Shown piece by piece: positions 8,356-15,603 of a DNA stretch of 64,000 nucleotides. The DNA comes from Verrucomicrobiota bacterium (GTDB taxonomy: Bacteria > Verrucomicrobiota > Verrucomicrobiia > CAIQCK01): assembly GCA_016222825.1 (NCBI GenBank), contig JACRQF010000008.1, forward strand, positions 1 through 64,000, in the 5' to 3' direction. The first letter of the stretch is position 1. The number at the start of each line of letters is the position of its first letter. Under the pieces are notes generated by a model. The model had not been told where the DNA came from. It saw nothing but the letters and a program-made list of their open reading frames with translations, and did no database searches. Position numbers and translations under genes: made by a program.

Positions 8356-9594
8356 ATGACAACGCATCTGAGACTTCGACGGGCGGCGGGCGTGGCGATG
8401 GCGGCGGCGGTCCTCAACGGCGGCGCGGCCGGGCGCGGCGAGACGCCGCCGGCGCTCCAGACGCAGCGCGAGGGCAACACCGCGTTCGCCTGCGAGCTTT
8501 ACGCGAAACTGGCGGGCGCTGCGGGCGACGCCAACGTCTTCTTCTCGCCCCACAGCATCTCCACGGCGCTCGCGATGACCAGCGCCGGCGCGCGGGGCGA
8601 CACCGGCGCGCAGATGGTGAAGACCCTCCATTTCGAGCCGGACCCGGCAAAGCGCCACGCGGCGTTCGCGGCGATGGAGGCGAACCTGAACGCCGTGCAG
8701 AAAAAGGGGCGGGTCAAACTCAGCGTCGCCAACTCCCTCTGGCCGCAGAAGGACTTCGCGCTGCTGGAGAGCTTCCTCGGCCTCGTCAGGCAGAACTACG
8801 GCGCGTCTGTGACGCCGCTGGACTTCAGCGCGACCGAGACGGCGCGCAAGACCATCAACACGTGGGTGGAAGACAAGACGAACCAAAAGATCAGGGACCT
8901 CATTCCCGGCGGTGTGCTCAGCGCCGCGACGCGGCTGGTGCTGGTCAACGCGATCTACTTCAAAGGCGACTGGGCCTCGCCATTCATGGCCGGGGCGACC
9001 AGGCCGCAGCCGTTCCGGTTGCTGTCGGGCCAGACGGCGCAGGCGCCGCTGATGTTCCAGATGAAACACTTCGGCTACACCGAGGACGAAACGACGCAGG
9101 TGCTGGAGATGCCCTACGCCGGCGACGACCTCTCCATGCTCGTGCTGCTGCCGAAGAAGACTGGCGGCCTCGCCGCGCTCGAAAACAGCCTGACCCCCGC
9201 CAACCTCGCGAAGTGGACCCAGTCCATGTCGTCGCCGGAAGTGAGGGTCTATCTGCCGAAGTTCAAGATGACCTGCCGGTTCGGCCTCAACGACACGCTG
9301 AAGGCGATGGGCATGGGCGACGCGTTCGATCCGGGCCGGGCCGACTTCTCCGGCATGGACGGCGGCCGAAACCTCTTCATCTCCGCCGCGCTGCACAAAG
9401 CCTTCGTCGAGGTCAACGAGCAGGGCACCGAAGCCGCCGCCGCCACGGGCATCGGGATCGCCCTCACCTCCCTGCCCGCGCCGCCGATCGAGTTTCGCGC
9501 CGACCATCCCTTCCTCTTCCTGATCCGGGAGAAAAGCACCGACAGCATCCTCTTCATCGGCCGCGTCACCAACCCGACCGTCGCCGGGGAATAG
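8356..9594 (+). CDS. Exported serpin (serine/cysteine protease inhibitor)
   Basis: 412 aa. The ATG at 8356 follows GGAGG at 8343-8347 with 8 nt spacing, and a signal peptide (RLRRAAGVAMAAAVLNGGAAG) follows. Serpin hallmarks are present in order: VFFSPHSISTALAMTSAGARG, LVNAIYFKGDW, ISAALHKAFVEVNEQGTEA, DHPFLFLIREKSTDSILFIGRV. The hinge EQGTEAAAATG (residues 355-365) fits an inhibitory, loop-inserting serpin. Counting from the hinge places P1-P1' near Thr371-Ser372, or a residue or two either side. Bacterial serpins are uncommon; an exported one may shield the cell from host or rival proteases. No obvious operon partner. Confidence 0.92.
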   Translation: MTTHLRLRRAAGVAMAAAVLNGGAAGRGETPPALQTQREGNTAFACELYAKLAGAAGDANVFFSPHSISTALAMTSAGARGDTGAQMVKTLHFEPDPAKRHAAFAAMEANLNAVQKKGRVKLSVANSLWPQKDFALLESFLGLVRQNYGASVTPLDFSATETARKTINTWVEDKTNQKIRDLIPGGVLSAATRLVLVNAIYFKGDWASPFMAGATRPQPFRLLSGQTAQAPLMFQMKHFGYTEDETTQVLEMPYAGDDLSMLVLLPKKTGGLAALENSLTPANLAKWTQSMSSPEVRVYLPKFKMTCRFGLNDTLKAMGMGDAFDPGRADFSGMDGGRNLFISAALHKAFVEVNEQGTEAAAATGIGIALTSLPAPPIEFRADHPFLFLIREKSTDSILFIGRVTNPTVAGE

Positions 9595-9600
9595 CGCGGT

Positions 9601-9622
9601 AAACGCGAGACGGCGCGCGTTT
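9601..9622 (+). terminator. Weak hairpin after the serpin gene
   Basis: AAACGCG (9601-9607) can pair with CGCGTTT (9616-9622) just after the serpin stop. There is no long T-run behind it, so its activity as an intrinsic terminator is uncertain. Confidence 0.3.
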
Positions 9623-9687
9623 CGGGCTTGTTAGCTTGCGGCTCTCCAGGCCAACAACCGCACAGTCATTTTGCCGAAGGAACGCGC

Positions 9688-9753
9688 ATGAGCACCAAGA
9701 GCGTGGCGGGCGGAGGAGGACACCAAAACGGGTCGGCCGTCCTCAAGGACTGA
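9688..9753 (+). CDS. Possible 21-aa peptide
   Basis: An ATG at 9688 preceded by AAGGA at a good distance opens a 21-codon frame (MSTKSVAGGGGHQ..., ending VLKD). The spacing of the ribosome site is the only support. The segment just upstream (TCATTTTGCCGAAGGAA) resembles the end of the repeat at 10684-10747, so this may be repeat debris. I do not recognise the peptide. Confidence 0.2.
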   Translation: MSTKSVAGGGGHQNGSAVLKD

Positions 9754-9780
9754 CCAATGACACAGCGTCCCCCTTCTTGA

Positions 9781-10122
9781 CTACTTCTTCGCCGCCTTCT
9801 CCGCCTTGATCTTCGCCCAACGCGCCTTTTGAGCCGCGGACACAGCAGCCCGACCGGCAGCAGTCATCGTCCGCTTCTTGGCAACCGGTTTGTCTGCCTT
9901 CTTGCCCTTGAGCTTGGCCCAACGCTTCTTCTGGGCTGCGGCAATCCTGGCTTTGGCTTCAGGACTCAGAATGCGTTTGCCGGCAGGAGCGACTGGTTTG
10001 CCCGATTCAAAGCCTGAGAGTTGACGGTCAATCTCGGCTGCTTTGGCCAACAGGGATTCTTTGGTCTTCAGAAGTCTGGCGATCTGAACAAGGTCTTTGG
10101 ACGTAAGGGCGGTCAGGTTCAT
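9781..10122 (-). CDS. Small basic protein with two copies of an AAQKxRWAK motif
   Basis: 113 aa, strongly basic. The N-terminal half is a predicted helical hairpin (SKDLVQIARLLKTKESLLAK, then AAEIDRQLSGFE). The C-terminal half holds two repeats of one motif: LSPEAKARIAAAQKKRWAKLK and, 20 residues later, MTAAGRAAVSAAQKARWAKIK. Such lysine-rich helical repeats suggest nucleic-acid binding; there is a loose likeness to NUMOD3-type DNA-binding modules, which I cannot confirm. The gene stands alone; no clear Shine-Dalgarno before the ATG. Function unknown. Confidence 0.6.
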   Translation of the reverse strand: MNLTALTSKDLVQIARLLKTKESLLAKAAEIDRQLSGFESGKPVAPAGKRILSPEAKARIAAAQKKRWAKLKGKKADKPVAKKRTMTAAGRAAVSAAQKARWAKIKAEKAAKK

Positions 10123-10368
10123 GTTAAGTGCGACTGCTTGGCTGCTCTCGGCGGCTGAAAGTAGTTACTATCGTTCTGGCGGGATGTCCAGCCTCTATAG
10201 CGTAAACTTGCGGAACAGTGGCTCACGGCATCACCGCTCTCAGCGGTCAGCGGAACCACGGAATGCGCGGAAGGACACAAAAGACGAACAGGAAAGACGC
10301 AAGGACGCGAAGGGCTTTTTCTTCCCGCCTTCCCGCCCTCGCTGTTCAACTCCTGGATGAGAACGGAA

Positions 10369-10535
10369 TTGAAACCACTGAACACACCGAACACACGGAA
10401 AGACGAAGATGGGCAGGAAGATGTTGGGGCAGGAAGATTCTTCGGGGATGTTCTTGCCCTCAAATATTCTTGCCCTCTCTCCCTGTTCCACTCCGCCGTC
10501 CCTTCCGTGTATTCAGTGTCTTCCGTGGTTCAACA
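10369..10535. repeat. Large imperfect inverted repeat built of ACACGGA motifs
   Basis: The left arm begins TTGAAACCACTGAACACACC at about 10369 and runs to about 10405. The right arm at 10499-10535, reverse complemented, begins TTGAACCACGGAAGACACTG and matches the left arm over about 37 nt with a few differences. Inside it a second pair of arms (GGCAGGAAGATGTTGGGGCAG against CTTGCCCTCAAATATTCTTGC) also pair. The whole could fold as one long hairpin. Confidence 0.6.
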
Positions 10536-10683
10536 ACTCCGCGTCTTTGCGTTCAAGCGGCGGAATCTCAACGCAGAGGCGCAGAGAGTTGCAGAGGGCC
10601 GCAGAGAGGAAAGGTGGAGCGCGACTTCCAGGCGCGCTCTGCCGGGACTCAACAACAACCACGGAATGCGCAGCCAACGGGAA

Positions 10684-10747
10684 GGCAAAATCATGCAGGG
10701 CAAAATCATGGCCGACAAAACCATTATTTTGCCCCAATGATTTTGCC
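10684..10747. repeat. GGCAAAATCAT palindromic element, copy 1
   Basis: GGCAAAATCAT (10684-10694) is the exact reverse complement of ATGATTTTGCC (10737-10747). An inner pair, GGGCAAAAT with ATTTTGCCC, extends the stem. A second member with the same ends lies at 58414-58463, nearly 48 kb away, and a half-element is visible near 9666. Confidence 0.75.
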
Positions 10748-10784
10748 GAAGAAATGTCCTGCTTTACATGACGCAGCCGCAGGG

Positions 10785-10872
10785 GGAGAATGACCCCGAA
10801 GCCGGAAGCGAAAGGAATGGGAAGCAAGCGGTCAGCCGTCAGCGGTCAGCGGTCAGAATCCGAAAGGAACGA
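10785..10872 (+). repeat. Duplicated upstream module, copy 1, with CGTCAGC heptamers
   Basis: The stretch from GAGAATGACCCCGAAGCCGG through the tandem (C/G)GTCAGC heptamers (about 10830-10857) to the GAAAGGAACGA ribosome site is repeated before the gene at 11921 with only a few changes. The similarity continues into the first 13 codons of both genes. It therefore carries ribosome binding site and leader, and perhaps a promoter. Confidence 0.7.
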
Positions 10873-11331
10873 ATGAAGACGATCAGCCGAAACCTGCTGC
10901 TGCTGGCGATGGCGTGCCTGGTTTTGGTTGCGTGGTTAATGCTTTCCGCACGTGAAGAGAAGAAGCTCAAGCCAGGGTCTGCAGTTCAGACGATCCAAGA
11001 CTTCCTTCAGCAAATGCCACCTCCAACGCGTGTGCGGAGATTCTCGCATTCCAATGCCACCTATTACGACGTCTGGGGGCAGTTGGGAGGCATGCTTCGG
11101 TTTCCCTCTGGCCCACCTTCATACATCTTCGATTTAACCGGTCGCTTAGTTGATTGGACTTACGACCGGGGGGAAGCACGGGACTATGAGCAGAAGTGGG
11201 GTCATTTCAAAGACGCTCAATTCGTTTCGGTGCAAGAGATGCTTCAAGCTCTGGTTGGCACGAACGCGGGGGCGGTTCTCCTGCTTCCTGATAGAAACGC
11301 CGTAGCCGCGAAAGGAACGAGCAAGCCATGA
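10873..11331 (+). CDS. Small exported or anchored protein A of the leader-sharing cluster
   Basis: 152 aa, function unknown. The start MKTISRNLLLLAMACLVLVA (ATG at 10873, after GAAAGGAACGA) is a signal peptide or membrane anchor; the rest is soluble (QDFLQQMPPPTRVRRF, YDVWGQLGGMLRFPSGPP, QALVGTNAGAVLLLPDRN). The upstream 90 bp and the first 13 codons are near-identical to those of the gene at 11921, while the rest of the proteins is unrelated. Its TGA overlaps the ATG of the 14-codon frame at 11328. AT content is somewhat higher than in neighbours. Confidence 0.6.
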   Translation: MKTISRNLLLLAMACLVLVAWLMLSAREEKKLKPGSAVQTIQDFLQQMPPPTRVRRFSHSNATYYDVWGQLGGMLRFPSGPPSYIFDLTGRLVDWTYDRGEARDYEQKWGHFKDAQFVSVQEMLQALVGTNAGAVLLLPDRNAVAAKGTSKP

Positions 11332-11372
11332 ACCCAATCCTCCGAACTCTGCTGCGAGCGACCGGCGAGTGA
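11328..11372 (+). CDS. Conserved 14-aa mini-ORF, copy 1
   Basis: ATG at 11328 encodes MNPILRTLLRATGE and ends with TGA at 11370-11372. It overlaps the previous stop (ATGA) and the next GTG start (GTGA). A sister frame at 12696 encodes MNPILRTLRRAAGQ, 11 of 14 residues identical, in the same position before a sister gene. It may be a translational coupler or a broken piece of leader. Confidence 0.4.
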   Translation: MNPILRTLLRATGE

Positions 11373-11824
11373 AGAGTGAGGAATTAAGAGTTATGAGTTT
11401 TCGGAATTCACCATTCTTCACTCTCAACTTTTCACTCTTAACTTCTGTGTCCCGAACCCTGTTGCTGCTGGCGATGGTGGCGCTCTGGACCGGATGCAGC
11501 CGTAACGCTGAATTTCGCGCACAGGCCGAGGTGGGTCAGCCCATTGTGACGGCGATAGAGGAATACCACAAACAAACAGGAAGCTATCCGGCCGCGTTGG
11601 TTGATTTAGTTCCGAAGTATTTGCCAGTGCTCTCAGAAATGACAAATACGTGGAACGGCAGGGTTGTCCAGTGGGAATACTATCCCGCGCCGAATGCTTA
11701 CGGTGTCGCCCCATATATCTTAAGGTTTTGCATGGGGCATGGAGGAATTGAATATCGGCCGCCTGACTGGATCGGCAACGATGAGGGCACGATAACCACC
11801 CTTATCAGCAATAGGCCAAAGTAG
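11369..11824 (+). CDS. Small lipoprotein B, pseudopilin-like, leader-sharing cluster
   Basis: 151 aa from a GTG at 11369 that overlaps the stop of the mini-ORF. The first 36 residues (MKSEELRV ... SVSRTLLLLAM) match those of the gene at 12737 in 25 of 36 positions, same length. Then comes ALWTGCSRN, a lipoprotein-like cleavage site. The mature part (AIEEYHKQTGSYPAALVDLV, PKYLP) resembles the helix-loop segment of type II pseudopilin-like proteins. A shorter start at the GTG of VSRTLLLL is possible. Role unknown. Confidence 0.55.
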   Translation: MKSEELRVMSFRNSPFFTLNFSLLTSVSRTLLLLAMVALWTGCSRNAEFRAQAEVGQPIVTAIEEYHKQTGSYPAALVDLVPKYLPVLSEMTNTWNGRVVQWEYYPAPNAYGVAPYILRFCMGHGGIEYRPPDWIGNDEGTITTLISNRPK

Positions 11825-11831
11825 TCGCAGC

Positions 11832-11920
11832 CGGAGAATGCCCCCGAAGCCGGACGCGAAAGGAATGGAAAGCAAGCGGTCAGCCGTCAGCCGTCAGCCG
11901 TCAGAATCTGAAAGGAAAGA
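11832..11920 (+). repeat. Duplicated upstream module, copy 2
   Basis: Second copy of the module at 10785-10872: GGAGAATGCCCCCGAAGCCG, then GCAAGCGGTCAGCCGTCAGC heptamers and GAAAGGAAAGA before the ATG. Differences are few and lie mostly in the heptamers, which read CGTCAGC here and GGTCAGC in copy 1. Confidence 0.7.
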
Positions 11921-12679
11921 ATGAAGACGATCAGCCGAACCCTGCTGCTGCTGGCGATGGCGGTGTCAGTGTGCGCCGTTTGTTATTTGCTGCCTCACTT
12001 TGAAAGTATGCGAGCAGCACGGAGGAGCTTGGAAGCAGTCTTTCTTTTGGCGGTCCTTTACCAAGATCAGAATGAGGGGAAGCTTCCAGAAAGGATTGTA
12101 TACTTGGAATTGAGCAAGGATTCATCAGAGTTTCGGGTAGGTGAATTCGGTAAAGACCTGACAGCGGATAGCTTGGTCAAAGCACTCAGAGCAGACGGCA
12201 TCGTCACTCCGGAAGCAAATTCGGCTATCCAATCGCTCAACGAGATCTTACAGAGTGCCAGGCTGGATCAGATCGCCAAGCGAGTATCCCTATCGAAAGA
12301 GGGAACGAATCTAATGCAGCGGGGGGCGACCCTCACAGCACCGGAACGCACACGGCTTAATCGACTTCTTGTTGAGACGGCCTACCCACAAACATGTCCG
12401 AAGGAAGGCAAAGAGTTGGCCAAAATCTTGATGCTCAGCGGACTGAAGACGCGGCCGGACTTGGAAACGTGGGGTGAACGAATCTGCAAGTATCACTATC
12501 AAAAACCGGGGCTGCCCATGACCGCAAATCCGAAGGAGCGGCAGCCGATGCTTGTAAGCGACTTCATTGATGATCTGTTTTATCATGGGCGATTGATTCT
12601 TTTCACAGACGGAAGCGTCGTGTGGGACGAACGCGGGGAATGGTTCTCCGAGTTCTTGAGTAAGGCGCAGAAGCTGTGA
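11921..12679 (+). CDS. Small exported protein C, leader-sharing cluster
   Basis: 252 aa. The leader MKTISRTLLLLAMAVSVCAV repeats that of protein A. The mature sequence has pseudopilin-like features (LAVLYQDQNEGKLPERI early; LILFTDGSVVWDERGEW near the end, recalling the ...F-x-DGxV... tail of prepilin-type proteins in Planctomycetes and Verrucomicrobia). It contains one Cys in ...PQTCPKEGKE and one in ...ERICKYH. No family is recognised with confidence. It is followed after 16 bp by the second mini-ORF. Confidence 0.55.
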   Translation: MKTISRTLLLLAMAVSVCAVCYLLPHFESMRAARRSLEAVFLLAVLYQDQNEGKLPERIVYLELSKDSSEFRVGEFGKDLTADSLVKALRADGIVTPEANSAIQSLNEILQSARLDQIAKRVSLSKEGTNLMQRGATLTAPERTRLNRLLVETAYPQTCPKEGKELAKILMLSGLKTRPDLETWGERICKYHYQKPGLPMTANPKERQPMLVSDFIDDLFYHGRLILFTDGSVVWDERGEWFSEFLSKAQKL

Positions 12680-12695
12680 AGGAAATGAGGAAGGA

Positions 12696-12740
12696 ATGAA
12701 CCCGATCCTCCGAACCCTGCGGCGAGCGGCCGGCCAATGA
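12696..12740 (+). CDS. Conserved 14-aa mini-ORF, copy 2
   Basis: ATG at 12696, preceded by GAGGAAGGA, encodes MNPILRTLRRAAGQ and ends in a TGA that overlaps the ATG of the next gene (ATGA). Compare the copy at 11328. Conservation of peptide, position and overlap in both copies hints at function, although duplication of DNA alone could explain it. Confidence 0.4.
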   Translation: MNPILRTLRRAAGQ

Positions 12741-13408
12741 CGAGCGAGGAACCCAGCGTTATGAAACTTCGGCATCCCCAATTCTTCACTCTCAACTTTT
12801 CCCGCTTCCCCTCCGTGTCCCGAACTCTGCTGCTGCTGGCGATGGCCTGGGCGGTGGCGGGTTGTGCGACGGCAACACCGAAGTCCGGCTCGGATTCAAT
12901 ACCTTTCGTGTATCTCAATTCATATTTCGAAGGCGAAGGCAACAAATCCATTTTGGACGATATGGCGGCGATGGGTGTGTCCCGTGAGAACTACTGGGAG
13001 ATGGCGGAGTATTCCCAAACCCGCGCACAATTCGATGCCATGATGGCCGACCCGTTTGTTCGCCAGCGGGTTCCGTCTGTCAAATATGGCGCGACAGACC
13101 CGGCGAAGCAGATTGCAGCGGTTTATGAGGCGGCATTCAAGTCGCACGGCTGGCGGGAAGTTCGAGGTCACCTGTTGATTGAGGAAACTCTTGGCGGGGG
13201 TGATTGGCTGCGGGTTTACCGCAAAGGCGGACAGCAAGTATTGGTGCATATCATTGGCCCCTGGGAAAAGACGGAGCACGACAAGCCGCCCGTCGAGTTC
13301 GGAATCCGCACGATCATCCTGAAGTTCTTAGGACTGAAGCCGGAAGACCTGTTAGGCAAGGACTACAAACTCAAGAAGCATCCTTGGTTTACGCCACCCG
13401 CCAAGTGA
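12737..13408 (+). CDS. Lipoprotein D, leader-sharing cluster
   Basis: 223 aa from the ATG overlapping the mini-ORF stop. The 36-residue leader is homologous to that of protein B and ends in SRTLLLLAMAWAVAGC, a perfect lipobox (VAGC). The mature part (YLNSYFEGEGNKSILDDMAA, FDAMMADPFVRQRVPSVKYG, GDWLRVYRKGGQQVLVHIIG) is not recognised. A start at ATG 12761 (MKLRHPQ) or GTG 12816 would give shorter leaders. Function unknown; surface or periplasmic location is inferred from the lipobox. Confidence 0.55.
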   Translation: MTSEEPSVMKLRHPQFFTLNFSRFPSVSRTLLLLAMAWAVAGCATATPKSGSDSIPFVYLNSYFEGEGNKSILDDMAAMGVSRENYWEMAEYSQTRAQFDAMMADPFVRQRVPSVKYGATDPAKQIAAVYEAAFKSHGWREVRGHLLIEETLGGGDWLRVYRKGGQQVLVHIIGPWEKTEHDKPPVEFGIRTIILKFLGLKPEDLLGKDYKLKKHPWFTPPAK

Positions 13409-13553
13409 AGTGAATTCCCAATTCATCCCTCTCAACGTTTCCCTCTTCACTTCCGTGTCCCGAACCCTGCTGCTGCTGGTGATGGCGTGGGCGGTTGGGG
13501 ATTCCCGCTTTTTTCTCTACGCTGTGGCGTTTACGGCATCACCCACGGCGTGA
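13405..13553 (+). pseudogene. Fifth leader copy, truncated
   Basis: Just after gene D the leader DNA appears again (GTGAAGTGAATTCCCAATTC, then CTTCCGTGTCCCGAACCCTG), but its opening frame is stopped after two codons. From the GTG at 13455 it reads SRTLLLLVMAWAVGDSRFF and soon ends inside the tail of the opposite lactate permease gene. It looks like a leader that lost its cargo gene, or received none. Confidence 0.5.
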
Positions 13554-15150
13554 GGTGGGCGAAGACCATCGCGATGAGGCCGATGACGGCGGTCAGCAGG
13601 AGACTGTGCTTGAGGGCCCAGCGGAAGAGCTTGCTCTCGTCGGAGGCCGGCATGCCGGTGGCCGCCACGGCGACGGCGATGCTCTGGAGGGAGATCATCT
13701 TGCCCATGACGCCGGCGGCGGAGTTGGTGGCGGCGGTCAGCAGCGGGTTGAGGCCGAGCTTCTGGGCCGTGACCACTTGCAGGTTGCCGAAGAGGGCGTT
13801 GGCGGAGGTGTCGCTGCCGGTGACGAAGACGCCGAGCCAGCCGAGGAACGCGCTGAAGAACGGGAAGAACCAGCCCGTGGCCGCGAACGCCAGCCCCAGC
13901 GTCACGGTCATGCCGGAGTAGTTCATCAGGAACGCGAAGCCGAGCACCGAGGCGATGGTCAGCACGGGCAGCGCCAGTTGCCGCAGCGTCGCCGCGAACA
14001 CCCGCGCCATCGCCGCCGGCCGCATTCCAATCACCAGCCCACCGAGAATCGCGGCGAACATGCAGCCCGTGCCCGCAGCGGCGAGCCAGTCGAACTTGAA
14101 CACCGCTTTCGTCGCTTCCGCGGCCGTCACCACCGGCGGCATCCGCATGACGTGGTTGTGGAGGAACGGCACGTCCAGCCGCAACGTCAGATGCTCCAGC
14201 CGCACGCGCACCGGATCGAGGCCCCAGAGCAACACGAACACCACCAGCAGCAGGTAAGGCGTCCACGCCTTCAGGATCGCGCCGGCGCTGTGCGCGCGAT
14301 GTTGTGTCGCCTCCGCGTCCTCCTGGAAGAAGTCATCCGCCGGTTTCCAGAACTGGAGCAGCGCCACGAGCGCCCCCATTGCGGCCAGCGAGGCGAGGAT
14401 GTCCGTCAGGTAGGGGCCGTGGAAATTGGCGACGACGAACTGCATGCCGGCGAACGCGACGCTGACGACGGCCACGGCCGGCAGCACGGCGCGCGTCTTG
14501 CGCCAGCCTGCGAAGACCACCATCAGGTAAAGCGGGATGACCAGCGACAGGATCGGCGAGATGCGGCCGACGGCTGCGCTGACCTTGTCCAGCGGCAGGC
14601 CGGTCAGCCCCGCGAGCGTGATAATCGGGATGCCGATGGAGCCGAACGCCACGGGCGCGGTGTTGGCCAGCAGGCAGAGCGCCGCCGCGTCGAACGCCCG
14701 CACGCCCACGCCCGCGAGCATTGCGCCCGCGATGGCCACCGGCGCGCCGAAACCCGCCGCGCCCTCGACGAACGCGCCGAACGCGAACGCGATCAGCAGC
14801 ACGTGCAGCCGCTTGTCGTCGGTGAGGTGGGCGATGGAATCCTTGATGACCTCAAACTGGCCGCTCTCCACCGTGAGCCGGTAGAGAAAGATGGCCGACA
14901 GCACGATCCAGCAGATCGGGAACAAGCCGAACGCCGCACCGTAAAACGCCGACGAGACGGCCACGCTCACCGGTGTGCCGAAGGCGACGCAAGCGATGGC
15001 GAAAGCCGCCGCCAGCGCCGCGAGCGCGGCTTTCCACGCCGCGAGCCGCCGCACACCGATGAGGTAAAACAACAGGAGGATGGGCAGCGCTGCCGCCGCC
15101 GCAGAGAACCAGAGGTTTCCGCCGACGGCGGTGTAGTTCTGTTGCCACAT
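13531..15150 (-). CDS. lldP: L-lactate permease family (LctP/LldP) transporter
   Basis: 539 aa, about the usual family length, with a dozen or more hydrophobic segments. The family signature is clear in the first third: AFGAFVEGAAGFGAPVAIAG, then CLLANTAPVAFGSIGIPI, and later LAAAGTGCMFAAILGGLVIG. Such carriers take up L-lactate (also D-lactate and glycolate) with protons at the inner membrane. It is a single gene facing the leader-repeat cluster; the ATG at 15150 is clear. Substrate within the family is inferred. Confidence 0.88.
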   Translation of the reverse strand: MWQQNYTAVGGNLWFSAAAAALPILLLFYLIGVRRLAAWKAALAALAAAFAIACVAFGTPVSVAVSSAFYGAAFGLFPICWIVLSAIFLYRLTVESGQFEVIKDSIAHLTDDKRLHVLLIAFAFGAFVEGAAGFGAPVAIAGAMLAGVGVRAFDAAALCLLANTAPVAFGSIGIPIITLAGLTGLPLDKVSAAVGRISPILSLVIPLYLMVVFAGWRKTRAVLPAVAVVSVAFAGMQFVVANFHGPYLTDILASLAAMGALVALLQFWKPADDFFQEDAEATQHRAHSAGAILKAWTPYLLLVVFVLLWGLDPVRVRLEHLTLRLDVPFLHNHVMRMPPVVTAAEATKAVFKFDWLAAAGTGCMFAAILGGLVIGMRPAAMARVFAATLRQLALPVLTIASVLGFAFLMNYSGMTVTLGLAFAATGWFFPFFSAFLGWLGVFVTGSDTSANALFGNLQVVTAQKLGLNPLLTAATNSAAGVMGKMISLQSIAVAVAATGMPASDESKLFRWALKHSLLLTAVIGLIAMVFAHLTPWVMP

Positions 15151-15581
15151 GGCTGTTGCTTATACTTCGCCCGCGGCAGGTTATTCGACAGTTTTTTTGA
15201 GGGTGTCCGGAAGTTTGTGTATCGGGATAGGAAGCCTGTAGGATTTTTGCAGGTAGGGCGAGGCGTCCCTGCCGAGCCGCTGGCGTCCGATATGCACGGC
15301 CCGCGGCTCATCGGGACGATTCGCCCTACCAAATCGCATCACTCGCCCTGCCTGTTGTTTTCCGCACACACGAATACTCGGACACGCCTGTTGTTTTCGG
15401 CGGGCCGCAGTGCGAACGCCTCGCATCAGGGCTTCCTGCGCAACTCCGCGGGTTGCGAGCGCGGCCCCGGCTACTCCGCGGCTAGGATTTTGCAGGTAGG
15501 GCGAGGCGTCCCTGCCGAGCCGCTGGCGTCCGATATGCACGGCCCGCGGCTCATCGGGACGATTCGCCCTACCAAATCGCA
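15151..15581. other. Repeat-filled intergenic space
   Basis: About 430 bp between lldP and the NYN gene. It holds two identical copies of a 116-bp element and a GC-rich link between them with no gene I can support. The open frames on both strands here are repeat-encoded. Confidence 0.7.
15245..15360. repeat. 116-bp direct repeat, copy 1
   Basis: Begins TTTTGCAGGTAGGGCGAGGC and ends CTGCCTGTTGTTT. It is identical base for base to 15488-15603. Within each copy GGTAGGGCGA near the left is the reverse complement of TCGCCCTACC about 70 nt further on, so the element can fold on itself. Minus-strand translation yields RPDEPRAVHIGRQRLGRD, a peptide I associate with spurious repeat ORFs of this bacterial group. 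Confidence 0.9.
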
Positions 15582-15603
15582 TCACTCGCCCTGCCTGTTG
15601 TTT
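15488..15603. repeat. 116-bp direct repeat, copy 2
   Basis: Perfect copy of 15245-15360, with start-to-start distance of 243 bp. Its right end enters the 3' end of the NYN-domain gene and supplies that gene's last codons and stop. Confidence 0.9.

Larger units (their letters stand above)
10140..10872. other. Gene-free repeat mosaic
   Basis: About 730 bp without a credible gene. The open frames here are repeat-encoded. It contains, in order, ACACGGA-type and GCAGAGGCGCAGAGA-type simple motifs, a large imperfect inverted repeat (10369-10535), a GGCAAAATCAT palindrome (10684-10747) and a duplicated upstream module (about 10785-10872). Such text is typical of dispersed intergenic repeats rather than selected regulatory sequence. 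Confidence 0.7.

Noticed and set aside
10218..10793. Overlapping frames of 80-190 codons on both strands between 10.1 and 10.8 kb
   Set aside because: Made of simple repeats (THRT, EHTEHTE-like text); no consistent protein character.
10830..10857. Tandem CGTCAGC heptamers, considered as a CRISPR or origin iteron array
   Set aside because: Units are 7 nt without spacers; only three to four copies; no cas or rep gene near. Simple tandem repeat within the duplicated module.
15181..15585. Minus-strand frame with RPDEPRAVHIGRQRLGRD twice
   Set aside because: Encoded wholly by the two copies of the 116-bp repeat and the link between them; a well-known type of spurious ORF.
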